Assembly: GCA_027604705.1 (NCBI GenBank)
Contig: JADHYV010000073.1
Location: 32,623 to 96,622 of the forward strand
Length of the DNA stretch: 64,000 nucleotides
Reading direction: 5' to 3'
Source: Allomyces arbusculus
Lineage: Eukaryota; Blastocladiomycota; Blastocladiomycetes; Blastocladiales; Blastocladiaceae
A program made the position numbers and the translations under genes. Of this stretch, positions 23,287 through 35,800 are shown in pieces. How positions within the stretch are numbered: the stretch's first letter is position 1; every line of letters begins with the position of its first letter. Below the pieces are notes generated by a model. The model did not search any database and was not told the DNA's origin. It was given only the letters and a program-made list of their open reading frames with translations.

Positions 23287-23734
23287 ATGAACACGCCCGG
23301 CTCCGTCGCTTACGGCTGGTGAGTGCACCTCGGCCGCACCGGGTTGGAACGAACAAACGACTTTCGCGCGAGCACTCGATTGACCCACGTCGCACCGTGT
23401 CCGTTCGCTGCTGCCAGGGGCGTCCTCATCGTCGCTGCCGGCGTCGCGTACCATTTCGCGAAAAAGGACATTGATGCTAAGCGCCGCGAGCAGGCCGCGC
23501 TCGGCATTCGCCCGGAGCACGCCATGACCTGTATGCATCGCTTCGAGCCAACAAGCAAGCCGCAGAGATAGATAAGTGGGCGGTCATCAAAAACTGACCG
23601 GGACGCACCATGCTGTAGGGGAGGAGCGCGTCAAGATGGAGGAAATGAAGCAGCGCCAGCTGCAACAACAACAGCAACAACAGCAGGCGTCCGGAGCGGC
23701 GGCGGATGGAGTAGGACGAGCCGGGTCGTCATGA
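23287..23734 (+). CDS. small single-span protein, DUF4748-like
   Basis: Three exons (23287-23318, 23418-23530, 23619-23734) encode 86 residues. A short N-terminus (MNTPGSVAYGW) leads into one hydrophobic span (GVLIVAAGVAYHFAKKDID), then a charged segment (KRREQAALGIRPEHAMTW) and a Gln-rich tail with eight consecutive Gln. GWGVLIVAAGVAYHFAK resembles the short fungal proteins grouped as DUF4748, thought to be mitochondrial. This is recalled from memory and needs a profile search. Frame closure and canonical introns (GTGAGT, GTATGC; ACTGACC branch) support the model. Confidence 0.65.
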
Positions 23735-25486
23735 TTGCCAAGGCTCGTTTACTCTTTGCGAATTCCGGGCCGATGGCCGCACGACGACGGCAGGCAGAGA
23801 TGGGAGCGCGATATGCGACTCGATGCTCACAACTCGCTCCCGTTTATCCCAGTTACCGAGGAGAGTGAACGAAATCGTGCAGGAAATGAAATACAAACTA
23901 GTCTTAGCAAGACAACCGTTTGGTCTGCACCGGCTCCGCCAGCTATGCGCCGATGGGTCGCATGGAAACGAGGTTAGCGTCCCCTGCTGACACGTCGAAA
24001 CGCACAGAAACGCACATGGATTTCATGTCGCTCCACAGGCTCTACAGGGGTTTCAACACTGGGCTTCCCACTTCCTACCTTCAAAGAGGGAAGTCACGAG
24101 AGTCACGGCTCATGCGATAGAGTCGACGTTTGTGACAGCTGTCCAACTCATATCCCTATCCAACCGTGCTGTCGGCCATCCTCCAGTCATCGTTTGTCGT
24201 TGGCATCAACCGACCTGCACCGACCCGCCGCAGTTGCACATTTACCATTCAAGAGAGGACGCGAGCGAATGCGGATCCAAAAAGGAATGTATTGCCAACA
24301 GTCGCCACCGTGCACGGGCCCTGTGCAGCCAATTATGCCTTGCACGCTGGCCTGGACTCGCCCAATCAATCGACCGCCAACCACAGCGCGACAGGCCTCA
24401 GCGAGCGCGGTGGCACACAAACTAGCAAGATCACGCCCGTTCGCGTGGGTAGAGGCCACGAGAGAAGGACACGGGCGTCGGACGCAGCTGCAGCGGTGCG
24501 TTGGGGCAGCGCCAGCCGGGACCGGCGGCAGTAGGCCGCAAGAGGGTGCGCGAGGATGTACGGTGTCCAGCAAGGGTTCAGTGGTGTCGCGCAGGACGCT
24601 GGCCATGCCGCGCGTGACGTGCCTTTACTGGGCCGCGCCTCACCATCACAAAGGGACCAAGAGGGAGGGCGCGACCGCCAGGAGGTTTGCACAGTTGCTC
24701 GCCATGGGCCGCAGCGCGTTCGGCCACAAGTTGTGCGACAGGCCATGGGAGTGCCGCAGCGAAACGGCCACGCCGCCGTCGACGCCCAGTGTTTTCCGGT
24801 CCCGTGTCAAGCAACTAACTCCTGAGATGTCTGACCATGGGCAGGATGAGAAGTGCCCCCGCAACGGTAGAATTCAGAAGTGAGAAGTCGGCACATGCAA
24901 TTTTGGCTGGGGGCGGGGACTTCCCGCCGCTCCCTGGACGGCGGCGGCACCGAGTGCGCGCGCGGCCGCTGTGGCCAGTGACGCGCCGTCAGCGCTGAGG
25001 TTCTTACATAGTTTGTTGGCACGATGCGCGGTGGGGGAGGGTCAGGGAATAGCGAGGGCGATGTCATCGCGCGCGCACCACCGCTCCACCCCGTCGGCCC
25101 GGCGCCGGACAGGAACTGGCCGCTGCGCGCGCAAGCTGCGCGATGTTTGTCAGTGGGGGGGGTGAGGCGCGGCGCTGGCGCAGTCGGCCGCAGGCGGCGA
25201 CAGTTCTGGCCGTGGTGGCCGTGAGACCGAGGAAAACGTCGCGCGCCAAGCCACCGGACGTTGAGCTTCACAGCACACAGAAACCTCGTCATCGATTTGT
25301 CTCTTCTGACCTTCTGCACGGGAGGGAGTGTGCGCCAGCAACAACTCAAAGCAAGAGGTGATGACTAGATTCCCAGAGGATGCATGGGTCATATTAAAAA
25401 AATTAGCGGCGGGGCCACGCGTCAACGCGGGCAGCGCAGACCCACGAGCCGAGGTCGCAGGTAGCGGACAAGCTCAACCAATCGGT
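23735..25486. other. no supportable gene
   Basis: About 1.75 kb between the 3' ends of two genes. Several open frames exceed 100 codons on both strands, for example around 24190-24880, but they lack recognisable domains, and no set of splice sites makes a convincing protein. Confidence 0.4.
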
Positions 25487-26926
25487 TTAGTTGAGGGCCG
25501 GGAACGCCGACTTGTCGTTGATGTTGACGGCCTTGCCACCAGCGGGCGCCGAGCGCGGCGCACGAGCGCCCTGCTGGGCGCCACCGCGGGCCGGGCGGTC
25601 CGTGCGCGGCGGGCGGTCGCCACGGGGCGGGCGGTCCCCACGCGGCGGGCGGTCGTTGCGGGGCTCCTCGTTGAAGCGCACCTCGAGGTTGACAATCTGC
25701 TTCTCCTTGCGCTCCTTCTTCTTGTAGGTCGACGCCTTCTTCTGACCGGCAAGCAGGACCATCGTGTCGTCGGACGCGTCCATCTCGGCCTTAGTCAGGA
25801 CCTGCGCGTTCTTCCACGCCGATTCGTCGACGCCCTCGTTGGCCTTGCGCACCGGCTTAGCCTTGAGCGCGGCCGCCTTCTTGGCCAGCTCCTTCTGGTA
25901 CTGCTCGTACGACTTGGTGTTGTCCTCCTCCTCGACGGGCTTGGCCTCAGTCTTGGGCGCCTCGCCCTCGACCTTCTCCGCGCTATGTCGGGATCAAAAT
26001 TCAGTGATTCCGCCCATGTCGCCATTTCCACGCTGAAAAACCGTCAAAATATACGTCTGAACGGCCTCAGTCGCCGACTGGCCCTCGGTCACGCCCGTGG
26101 CCTCGACGGCGCCGCCCCACGAGTGGCCAGCGACGTCCTTCTTCTCGCCGTCAAAGCGGCCCGTGCGCGAGCGACGGTCACCACCCTCACGGCGCTCGCC
26201 GTAGGGGCGACGGGGGGCGCGCGGCGCCGAACGGCGCTCACCCTGCTCGGGGTTGCCACCGGTGAAGTCCTCGGTGTTGGCCTCGCGCGGCGCGCGGGGA
26301 GCCGACACACGGCCTAGGAAGCAGCGGCGCGGAAATGGCGTCAGGAGGGCCGGGTTTCGGGCGGTTTTTCGCTGAGTTTCACAGAGACTCGAGGAATGCG
26401 GTGCGAGAAGTGCGAAAACGGCAGGACATCGCGAAAAAACGAACAACGACGACCAAGGCGACGCTGATCAGCGAGTCGGCAGTTCGACCACCACCACCAC
26501 TACCGAAATCGTCGAAATTGGCCATTTCGAGCATATCAGAGTGCTGGCAGCGGGCAGCACGCAAGCACCGTCGGTCGTCGTTGTCGATTTCGTGCACTTT
26601 GTTGCCGAAACATTGCGCACGCCGGGGTGGGCACGCGCATCCATCCGTTTTCGCCAGCACGACTACTGGCAGCACCACCTCCATCCTCCAAATCGCAGTT
26701 GATCGATCTTCTACACACCGGAGCGGCCCTCCGGGCGCGGGCGGTCCGAGCGCGGGCGGTCACCGCCGTAACGCTTCTTGTCGGCCGAGGCGGGCGCCTT
26801 CTTCTCGGCAACGGGCGCCTTCTCGACGGGCGCGGGGGCAGCCGCCTTCTTGGTGGCCGCAGCCGCGGCGGCAGCCGGGTCGTCGTTCGCCAACAGGGCG
26901 AACGGGTTGCTCCCAAAGACGGTCAT
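25487..26926 (-). CDS. Stm1/HABP4-family ribosome-associated protein
   Basis: Minus-strand exons 26719-26926, 26055-26313 and 25487-25982 close at 320 residues. It starts MTVFGSNPFALLANDD, the short NPFxLL-type motif found at the N-terminus of Stm1 and SERBP1/HABP4 proteins, followed by Ala/Lys- and Arg/Gly-rich sequence. The central block RRSRTGRFDGEKKDVAGHSW matches the family core (R-x-SRTG ... K..G.G..WG). It continues into an acidic/basic helical stretch (SYEQYQKELAKKAAALKAKP) and ends with repeated RPPRGDRPPRGD units and NINDKSAFPALN. Family members sit in the mRNA channel of idle 80S ribosomes and preserve dormant ribosomes. Intron 1 is unusually long for this window (about 405 nt). 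The gene is divergent from phenylalanine hydroxylase. Confidence 0.85.
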
Positions 26927-27372
26927 GTCGGGGGGTTGAGGTTAGGCTCGGGTTCGTTGGTCGGTCCAGCGAAAAGGGGAGAGGCGGGGGCCGCGGGGCG
27001 CGTGTGCACGGCCGCGCGCGCACGCGTGTGCAACCAGCGCATACAGGCACTCAAGCAACGAAGAACGTTTTAGGTTGGGGTTTGGCCCAGGCTCACATGC
27101 ACAGCTCATGACCTAACCTGGAACCCCATCAACAACCCTGGTTTTGATCCGCAGCACTCTTAGTTCTGCATCGGCGCGGTCCCATGATCGATCGCTGGTT
27201 GGGGCAACGCCGTACCGCACCGCCGTCGTCTTCGCCACCGGTCGAGAAGGGGAGCGACCGCCGCCGCCACCACCACGCCAGCGCTGAACAGAAGGGATAT
27301 ATATAAGGGAGCGCGACGCCCCACGCTCGCGCAAGTCAGGCCCGCCCCGAATTCGCTCCCGTAGCTGCAAGC
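26927..27372. promoter_or_regulatory. shared divergent 5' region with a TATA box
   Basis: 446 bp separate the Stm1-like start (-) from the phenylalanine hydroxylase start (+). A strong TATA box (ATATATATAAGG, 27297-27308) on the plus strand lies 65-76 bp before the hydroxylase ATG. Confidence 0.6.
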
Positions 27373-29007
27373 ATGGCCCTGTCCGTCCTGCGCAACTCGA
27401 CCTGGCTCCTGGGCCGCGCCGCCGTCTCGGTGCTCGCCACGGCGGCCCACACGCCCGCAAATGTCGCTGCCGCTCTCGCTGTGGGTGCCGCGCGCCAAGT
27501 GCCCGCGACCCGCGCGACTCTGACCACGGCGTCGATGCCTGCGCACCAAGTCATCGCGACCCAAGTGGCCGATGCGCCGCTTCCCGGTGCTCAGGCCGCT
27601 GCTGCTGCCGCGGCGCACGCGGCCGTTGCGCGCCCGCCGCCGCCGGCGCTGACCACGCTGCAGTTTTCGATCCAGGACGGCGCCGGCGCCCTGACGTCGA
27701 TTCTCGGCGTGCTGTGCTCGGATTTGGGCATTTCGCTGAACCGCATCGAGTCGCGGCCCTCCAAGACGCGCGACTGGGATTACGACTTCTTTGTCGATTT
27801 CGCGCTGCCGCCGGGCGCCGACCAGACGGCCGAGAGCATCGTTACCAAGCTTCGCGCCGTCTCGCACGTGCGCCATGTCATGCTCGTCTCGACCACCGAC
27901 TCGGGCGAATCGCACGTCGCGCCGACCACGGCCGAGGCCGTGACCTCGGCGACGTCGACCATCAACACGGCCGATACGGCCACGGGCCCGTGGTTTCCCC
28001 GCAAAATGTCGGACCTCGACGTGTTTGCCGAGCGCGTGCTCAGCTACGGCGCCGAATTGGATGCCGACCACCCGGGGTTCACCGACAAGGCCTACCGCGC
28101 ACGCCGCGAGCTGATCACCAAGAACGCCAAGGAGTACCGCACGGGCATGCCGCTGCCGCGCGTCAACTACACGCCCGACGAAGTCAAGACGTGGGGGCTC
28201 GTCTACGACAAGCTCACGGCCATGTACAAGCACTCGGCGTGCCGCGAGCACCGGTACATTTTCCCGCTACTCGAGGCCAACTGTGGGTACGCGCGCGACA
28301 ATGTCCCGCAACAAGCCGATATCTCGCGCTTCTTGAAGGAGTGCACGGGCTTCACGCTGCGGCCCGTCATGGGTCTGCTCTCGTCGCGCGACTTTTTGAA
28401 TGCGCTGGCGTTCCGCGTGTTTTACGCGACGCAGTACGTGCGGCACCCGTCGATGCCCTTCTACACGCCCGAGCCCGATATCTGTCATGAGTTGCTCGGC
28501 CACGTGCCGTTGTTTGCCGACCCGGACTTTGCCGATTTCTCGCACACGGTCGGGCTCGCATCACTCGGCGCGTCGGATGAGGAAGTCAAGAAGTTGGCCA
28601 CGCTCTACTGGTTCACGGTCGAGTTTGGTCTGTGCAAGGAAAAGAACCCTGACGGGACTGACGGGCTCAAGGCGTACGGCGCGGGTTTGCTCTCGTCGAC
28701 GGGCGAGCTCGAGTACGCGCTCTCGGGTAAGCCCGAGTTGCGGCCGTTCGACCCGGCCAAGGCCGCAGTCACACCCTACCCGATCACCGAGTACCAGCCC
28801 GTCTACTATGTCGCCGAGAGTTTCCGCACGATGAAGGAGCAGGTCGTCGAGTACGCGGCGTCGCTCAAGCGGCCGTATGCGATGCGGTACAATTCGGCGA
28901 CCGAGGCGATCGAGATCTTGGATTCGAAAGAGAAGATTTCGCGGTACGCGCAGGGGATCCAGGCGCAGGTTCACACGCTCATGGACGCGCTTGACCGGTT
29001 GCCGTAA
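27373..29007 (+). CDS. phenylalanine 4-hydroxylase (ACT + BH4 hydroxylase)
   Basis: A single exon of 544 residues. It is an aromatic amino acid hydroxylase: tetrahydrobiopterin- and Fe(II)-dependent conversion of Phe to Tyr. Residues ~95-175 form an ACT regulatory domain (LTTLQFSIQDGAGALTSIL, RIESRPSK). The catalytic domain follows, from WFPRKMSDLDVF. The iron ligands are His372 and His377 in CHELLGHVPLF and Glu417 in WFTVEFGLCKE. These are offset by a constant 87 from human PAH His285/His290/Glu330, so the core is collinear. The first ~55 residues are rich in Ala, Arg, Ser and Thr with few acids (MALSVLRNSTWLLGRAAVSV), like a mitochondrial presequence; PAH is normally cytosolic. The C-terminus is short and helical. 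The ACT domain and overall similarity favour PAH over tyrosine or tryptophan hydroxylase. Confidence 0.93.
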   Translation: MALSVLRNSTWLLGRAAVSVLATAAHTPANVAAALAVGAARQVPATRATLTTASMPAHQVIATQVADAPLPGAQAAAAAAAHAAVARPPPPALTTLQFSIQDGAGALTSILGVLCSDLGISLNRIESRPSKTRDWDYDFFVDFALPPGADQTAESIVTKLRAVSHVRHVMLVSTTDSGESHVAPTTAEAVTSATSTINTADTATGPWFPRKMSDLDVFAERVLSYGAELDADHPGFTDKAYRARRELITKNAKEYRTGMPLPRVNYTPDEVKTWGLVYDKLTAMYKHSACREHRYIFPLLEANCGYARDNVPQQADISRFLKECTGFTLRPVMGLLSSRDFLNALAFRVFYATQYVRHPSMPFYTPEPDICHELLGHVPLFADPDFADFSHTVGLASLGASDEEVKKLATLYWFTVEFGLCKEKNPDGTDGLKAYGAGLLSSTGELEYALSGKPELRPFDPAKAAVTPYPITEYQPVYYVAESFRTMKEQVVEYAASLKRPYAMRYNSATEAIEILDSKEKISRYAQGIQAQVHTLMDALDRLP

Positions 29008-29897
29008 GTTGCTGGGCGTCCTCGGTGGTCGTGGTGGAGGAAGTCGACCCGTGGTTTGGGTCGCGCGTCAAGTACCTCGTCGTCTTGCATTCCATAGCCT
29101 GTTCGTTTCTCATTTTGTTTGTCGTTCGTTCTCATCCGTTGTCATCAAGCTCTACCCTCCCTCACACTGTACATTGCGCGTGCGTCGCTGCCTATCCCTC
29201 TCTACTCCGGCCCGTCGTGTCCTGGCGGATCCGGCCTCCCACTTTTCGTTTTGGTCCGTCGTGTCCTGGCGGGACCAGCTTTGCACTTTTTCGGGCTCGC
29301 CGTTTCCTGGCGGGCCCAGCTCACTTGAAGTTCACTGGGATGGCGGAGACTCCTGGAGTGGCGATGCCTGCTTGGGCATGGCGGGGCACCTGTGAATAGG
29401 ACACTTTCGCACCTTACGCGGGCTTCTGTATCATGGGCGATCAGGTTATGTGCCAGTTGAACGCCTCGTTCGCCGTCCTGGTTCCCGTCCTTCGTGTCCG
29501 ATCCTGGACTTGCTGGCGTCCAAATCGCCCAGAGTCTTCTTTTCTCTGGCCACAAATTCGCCAACGATCGTCGAGTGCCGGTCGGAGCGATTCCAGGCCT
29601 TTTCGCACCTTCTCGAGTGCGTCAGGGAGACGAGACGCGACACAAAGGGCGCCGTGCAACCCACGTTTGTCATCTGACCGCGACAGATCAGAAGCGCTCT
29701 TTTCCTCCAGCTTCATTCTGCACCAGCACCAACCCATCCCATCGCCGACATCCATTCTTGCTCTCCATACCCGCCACCTACCCGCCGCCACTGGCCGCAT
29801 TCCGCTCGGATCGACGCTGGCCGTCCATCCGCACCCATTCCAGGCGTCCCACGGCGGTCCATTCGCCGCCAACACCCCCCACCGCCCCTTGATCACC
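29008..29897. other. intergenic with short imperfect tandem repeat
   Basis: 3' flank of phenylalanine hydroxylase and 5' flank of the dynein gene. An open frame continues upstream of the chosen dynein ATG but looks non-coding. No other gene seen apart from the repeat listed separately. Confidence 0.5.
29211..29322. repeat. three imperfect ~43-bp tandem units
   Basis: Units are marked by CGTCGTGTCCTGGCGG (near 29212), CGTCGTGTCCTGGCGG (near 29257) and CCGTTTCCTGGCGG (near 29300), with partly similar spacers such as CCCACTTTT and GCACTTTTT. No coding potential. Confidence 0.6.
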
Positions 29898-32800
29898 ATG
29901 CGCGGCAGCCTGCACCGCCTCTTCGCCGACCCAACCACCACGACATCCCGCCCGCCAGCATCATCACAACAACCGACGGCAGCAACAGGAGCAGCTACGA
30001 CATCGGCATCTGCATTCAATGCACCTCCAGCGCCCAATGACCCTGCGCCCATCCCATCACCCTCGCCGGTCCCATTCTACAGCAATGTCGGTGCTCATCC
30101 GCACTTCTGCCGCCATTGCGGACCGACCACGTCTGATCCGCCATGGCATCGCGACACGTAGACGCTGCGGCTCGGCCAGAAATGGAACCGGCAAGCGAGT
30201 CTCGTCCCGACTGAGGACGGGTACGACCTCGCCAAGTCGCCGCTCGAAAACTTTGAGCGGCTGAATGAGAGGTTCCTGAGCACGCTCACGAGCTCGGGTA
30301 CGATCCCATTCGGATCGTTTCCCCCGGAACAGGAATTCTGACGCCCTCGACTAGACCCGGCCGCGATTGCCAAGGGCTCCGGCGGCACCTCGCCCGCAAC
30401 AACGGCGCGCGCACTACCGCCAATCAAGCCCGGTGTGGCCGGAAGGCGAGCGGCGGGTGCCGCCCCGCAGGGCGTGCGCAAGCAGCGGCACTTGGAGACG
30501 GAGCAGAGCAACAAGCAATTTCGTGGCGAGCTCGTGTCGCTCGTAATGTACGCTGCGCGCGATCTGATGTGTGCGGTTGTTCGATTTCTGACGCAATTCG
30601 TATCTAGGAAGGGCAGCAAGAGCACGACGTCAGACGGGCCCGCGAACGGCGGCAGCGACGACGCCGACGAGCCGTCGGTGCAGGAGCGCGAGACCATGGT
30701 TCGTAGTTTTTTGACGTTGGACGAGCCCAGCGCGCTTTGCCTCACTTTTTCTCCATCGACGGCATGTAGCAAAAGTACTATTACTACATCACCAACGGCG
30801 TCGACACGACGCAAGTCGCTGAAATGGACCGCCGCTGGCTCGCGCACGTGCTGCATCTGATCCCGTCCCGGCTCAAGGACGCGTTCCCTGTCTCGGTCGC
30901 CACGCTCTCGGGCGAAATGCGCGAAGACTACCACATGAGCGTCAAGAAAGCCATTGTCGATTTCGTCTTGCGCGACCCGCGCCAGAAATTGGCGGGGACC
31001 GAAGAGGACACGTCGGAGTACGGATTCACGACGCTGCGCGCATCGACTGCCACCTGGCAAGACGATTTTCAATACGCGCGCGACCTCGTCGCACACCAGC
31101 TGCTCGTGCTGAGTCCCGTGATTGTGGAGATTCAGCAGATTATCGCAAAATACCGCGGGACGCTGCTGGTGGATGCGGCGGCATTCGCGCGCGAGGAGCA
31201 GCCGTTTGATTTGCGCCGGTTCAAGGGGATCATGCTGCACCAGTTTGAGTCTGCGCGCGAGAGGCTCATGTCGAGGTACGCACGACTCGCCGCGTGCTGT
31301 AACCGATATGCACGTCCACTCACCAGTCTTTTCATGGCACAGTTTCTACCCGGAAATCCTCAACGTCTTCTACCAGGGCGCCAAGAAAAACTCGTGGTCG
31401 GCGATCGCGCCCGCCAAATTACCGAGTTTTTTCAACCTGATTGCGCTTTACATGACCGATTTTTTGCGGCACGTCACGCAAGCCTCGGTCGAGGCGTTCG
31501 TCGACCTGTTCACGGCCCTGCGCCCGCCGCAGTTCGCCATCAAGTTGATCCACGACGCACCCGAAATTCGCATGGACCCGCACCCGCGCGACGTGCAGCT
31601 CGTGATCGAGGCGTTGCTCGAAAGCCTGCTCGTTACGCTCAACCGCGTGCCGCGCATCGAGACGCAATTATTTGCGTCGAAAGTGCCGAAACTGCTCCCG
31701 GTCGCGCTCGAGGCCACGCAGCCGCAGTGGGTTACGTACCAGAAAAAATTGCTCTACCGGTGCCTGCAGCGCGCGCTCGCGGCACCGCAGCAGTATTTGC
31801 AGGACTTTGCGCCTCACTCGGATCTGATTGCCGGTAAACTCGAGGAATCCGTGCACTTGGCTCTCAAGAACGCCGAGGCCGCCGTGGCCACTGCCGAGGC
31901 CGAGGGGACGACGGGTGACGGCAGTGTCGCGTCTGCGGTCCCTTTTGACGACCTGATCGTCGAAGCGCGGCGTCTACGTGATCTCGCCAGCAACCGGCTT
32001 CTTGCCGCGTACCCGTTCCAGGTTGAGTTCCCGCTCGTTCTCCTGCAGTGCGGCGACTTTGTCACATCTCTTGCCGACACGGCCGTCGCGCTGGCGGCCA
32101 CGATCATGGCGTGGGTTGCCGACCGCACGCGCGCGGAACACGCCGTCCTCTCGCACGAGTTCAAGGCCATGGCCGACCGGCTCGCGAAACCGCCCGCTAC
32201 CGTCGAGGACATGGCCAACTTGCAAAAGTACCTCGAGACTGCGCGCGGCACCGACTTTGCGCGGCTCGAGGCGCAGGTCGAGCACGCGCGCTTGCGGCTG
32301 AACGTGCTCATGCAGCTCTACGACATGACGCGCGACGACTATGACCTGAACGCGTTCCTGTTCACTTGGCCGCACCGCATGGCGCCGACGTTTACGGCCT
32401 GCGAGGACTTGCTCGCGTCGGCGCGCAGGGCCAACGAGGACGAGCTCCTGCAGCGCCGCGAGAAGTTGAACGCCGAGCTCGAGGCACTGAGTCGGCAAGT
32501 CGTGGACTTTGCGCAGTACGGCGACGTGGACGAGATTCAAAAGTACCTCAAGATTGCGCAGAAGTTCCAGGTCAAGCTCGACGGGCTCGGGGAGCGGATC
32601 ACGTTGTTCAACCGCGACGAGATGCTGTTCGGGTGGAGTTCGACGACGGGTTTCTCGCTGCTCGAGGACGTCGGTGCGCAGTTTGCGCCATACATGACGC
32701 TCTACCAGTCGGCGGTCGAGTTCCAAAAGTCGTGCAACACGTGGATCAACGGATCGCTGCTGCAGCTCGATGCCGAAAAAGTCGAGAACGACGTGACGAC

Positions 32801-35800
32801 CATGTGGCGTAACGTCTACAAGATCTTGAACCAATTTGAGGCGCCCGAGCCGTCGACCATGGCGCAAAAGGTCAAGGAGGAACTCGAGCAGTTCAAGGTG
32901 CATATCCCGATGATTCGCGTGCTGTGCAACCCGGGCTTGCGCGAGCGCCATTGGCACGCGATTTCCGAGGTTGTCGGGTACAAGTTTGCGCCCGACGAGA
33001 CGACGACGCTCGGGTCGGTGCTCGAGCGTAACCTCGGCCATTTCATGGAGCAGCTCGAGACAATCTCGATGACGGCGAGCAAGGAGTACTCGTTCGAGAA
33101 GGCGCTGCAAAAGATGTACACCGAGTGGGAGAACGTCGAGTTCACAGCGCTCGACTACCGCGACACGGGCACGCAGATCTTGTCGGCGATTGACGATATC
33201 CAGATGCTGCTCGACGACCATATCGTCAAGACGCAGGCGATGCGCGGCAGCCCCTATATCAAGCCGTTCGAGGATGAGACGCGCGAGTGGGACCGCAAAC
33301 TGAACTTGATCCAGGAGGTGCTTGACGTGTGGCTCAAGGTGCAAATGACGTGGCTCTACCTCGAACCCATCTTCTCGTCCGAGGACATTATGCGGCAGAT
33401 GCCCGTCGAGGGCAAGCGGTTCCGCGGCGTCGATGCGTTCTGGAAGGAACTCATGCGGCACTTGGCGCTCGACCATCATGTCTTGGCCGCGACGGCCATG
33501 CCCAACTTGCTCGACCGGCTCACGCAGAGCAACGAGGAACTCGAACTGATTCAGCGCGGGCTCAACCACTACCTCGAAGTCAAGCGGCTCTACTTCCCGC
33601 GCTTCTTTTTCCTGTCCAACGACGAAATGCTCGAGATCTTGTCGGAGACGCGCGACCCGCTGCGCGTGCAGCCGCACCTCAAGAAGTGCTTTGAAGGGAT
33701 CAACTCGCTGAAGTTTGAGGAGAACCTCGACATTACCGGCATGTACTCGAACCTCAAGGAGTTTATTACGTTCCCGAAAAAGATTTCGACGGCCGACGCC
33801 AACGGCGCCGTGGAAAAGTGGCTGCTCGACGTGGAAAAGTCGATGCTGCTCAGTGTCTTCGAGGTCGTGCAAAAGGCGTTTCTCGGGTACAAGGACGGCG
33901 AGCGCGATACGTGGGTGTTGCAGTGGCCCGGGCAGGCCGTCTTGACCATTTCACAAGTGTTTTGGACGCGCGAGGTCGAGGCGTCCATTTCGACCGGCAA
34001 TCTCAGGGCATATGCCGATTTGAGCAACCAGCGGCTCGCAAGGATCGTCGAGTTAGTGCGCGGCAGCTTGACCAAGGTCGTGCGGTCGACGCTCGAGGCG
34101 CTGGTCGTTGTTGACGTGCACGCGCGCGACGTCGTGACGTTGCTCGAGGCGAGCCGCGTCGCCAACATTTCCGATTTTGACTGGCTCTCGCAAATGCGCT
34201 ACTACTACGACAAGGACCAGGGCGTGATCGTGAAAATGATCAACTCGGTTGTCAAGTACGGCTACGAGTACCTCGGGAACCAAGGGCGGCTCGTCATCAC
34301 GCCGCTCACGGATCGGTGTTTCCGCACGCTGCTCGGCGCGTTGCAGCTGAATCTTGGCGGCGCGCCAGAAGGGCCTGCGGGCACGGGCAAGACCGAGTCG
34401 GTCAAGGACTTGGCCAAGGCGATTGCCAAACAGTGCGTCGTCTACAACTGCTCAGACGGTCTTGATTACATTGCCATGGGCAAGTTCTTCAAGGGGCTCG
34501 CGTCGTCGGGCGCGTGGGCATGCTTTGACGAGTTCAACCGTATCGATCTCGAAGTGCTCTCCGTGGTTGCGCAGCAGATCCTGACCATCCAGCGTGCCAA
34601 GTTTGCCAATGCCGACACGTTCTTGTTCGAGGGCACGGAACTGCACTTGAACCCGACGTGCGCCGTCTTCATCACCATGAACCCGGGCTACGCTGGGCGG
34701 TCCGAATTGCCGGACAACTTGAAGTCGCTGTTCCGACCTGTCGCCATGATGGTACCCGATTACACGCTGATTGCCGAAATCTCGCTCTACTCGTTTGGGT
34801 TTGTGGACGCGCGCAGCATGGCCGTCAAGATCACGGCCACATATCGGCTGTGCTCGGAACAGCTGTCGTCGCAGGACCACTACGATTACGGCATGCGTGC
34901 CGTCAAGTCGGTGCTCAATGCGGCCGGTGCGCTGTACGTATTTTCCTGTCGCTCCTCTTGCGAATACAGTTCCAGATTTCTGACCACCGTCACTCCAACA
35001 GCAAGCTCAAGTACCCGCACGAAAACGAGAACATCATCATTCTGCGGTCGATCAATGACGTGAACCTGCCTAAGTTCCTGTCGCACGACATTCCGCTGTT
35101 CAAGGGCATCACGTCGGATCTGTTCCCGGGGTGCACGCTCCCGACCCCCGACTACGAAGTCCTGATCGCGGCCATCAAGCAGTCGTGCGAGAAGATGAAC
35201 CTGCAGCTCACGCCGCCGTTCCTCGAAAAGGTGCTGCAAGTCTACGAAATGATGCTCGTGCGGCACGGGTACATGATTGTCGGCGAGGCCACCTCGGGCA
35301 AGACGTGCAGCTACCGCGTCTTGGCCGCGGCGCTCACGGAAATGAACAAGGGCAACGTGCCGGGCATTGAAAAAGTGCAGTACCAGGTCATGAACCCCAA
35401 GAGTATCACCATGGGCCAGCTCTACGGCCAGTTTGATATGGTCACGCACGAGTGGAGCGACGGCGTTCTTGCGCTCTGCTTCCGGTCCTTTGCGTCGTCG
35501 CCGTCGCCCGATCGGAAGTGGGTGATTTTCGATGGGCCCGTCGACGCTGTCTGGGTCGAGAACATGAACACGGTGCTCGACGATAACAAGAAGCTGTGCC
35601 TCAACAGCGGCGAGATTATTCAGCTGTCGTCGTCGATGAGCATGATGTTTGAAGTGCGCGACTTGGCTGTGGCTTCGGTACGCTTTCCCCCCCCCCCCCA
35701 GCCCAACATTTTGTCCGGCTCGGCAACTGACCGTTTCCGTTTGCCAACTAGCCGGCTACCGTCAGTCGCTGTGGCATGATCTACATGGAGCCGTCGAGTC

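Noticed and set aside
24187-24883. Overlapping 139- and 229-codon frames on opposite strands
   Set aside because: Neither shows a domain. A short Cys/Trp-containing stretch on the minus strand looked protein-like but could not be extended by introns.
31974-33872. 632-codon minus-strand open frame inside the dynein gene
   Set aside because: Shadow of the dynein coding strand. The same applies to the large minus-strand frames at 35620-37149 and 38480-39727.
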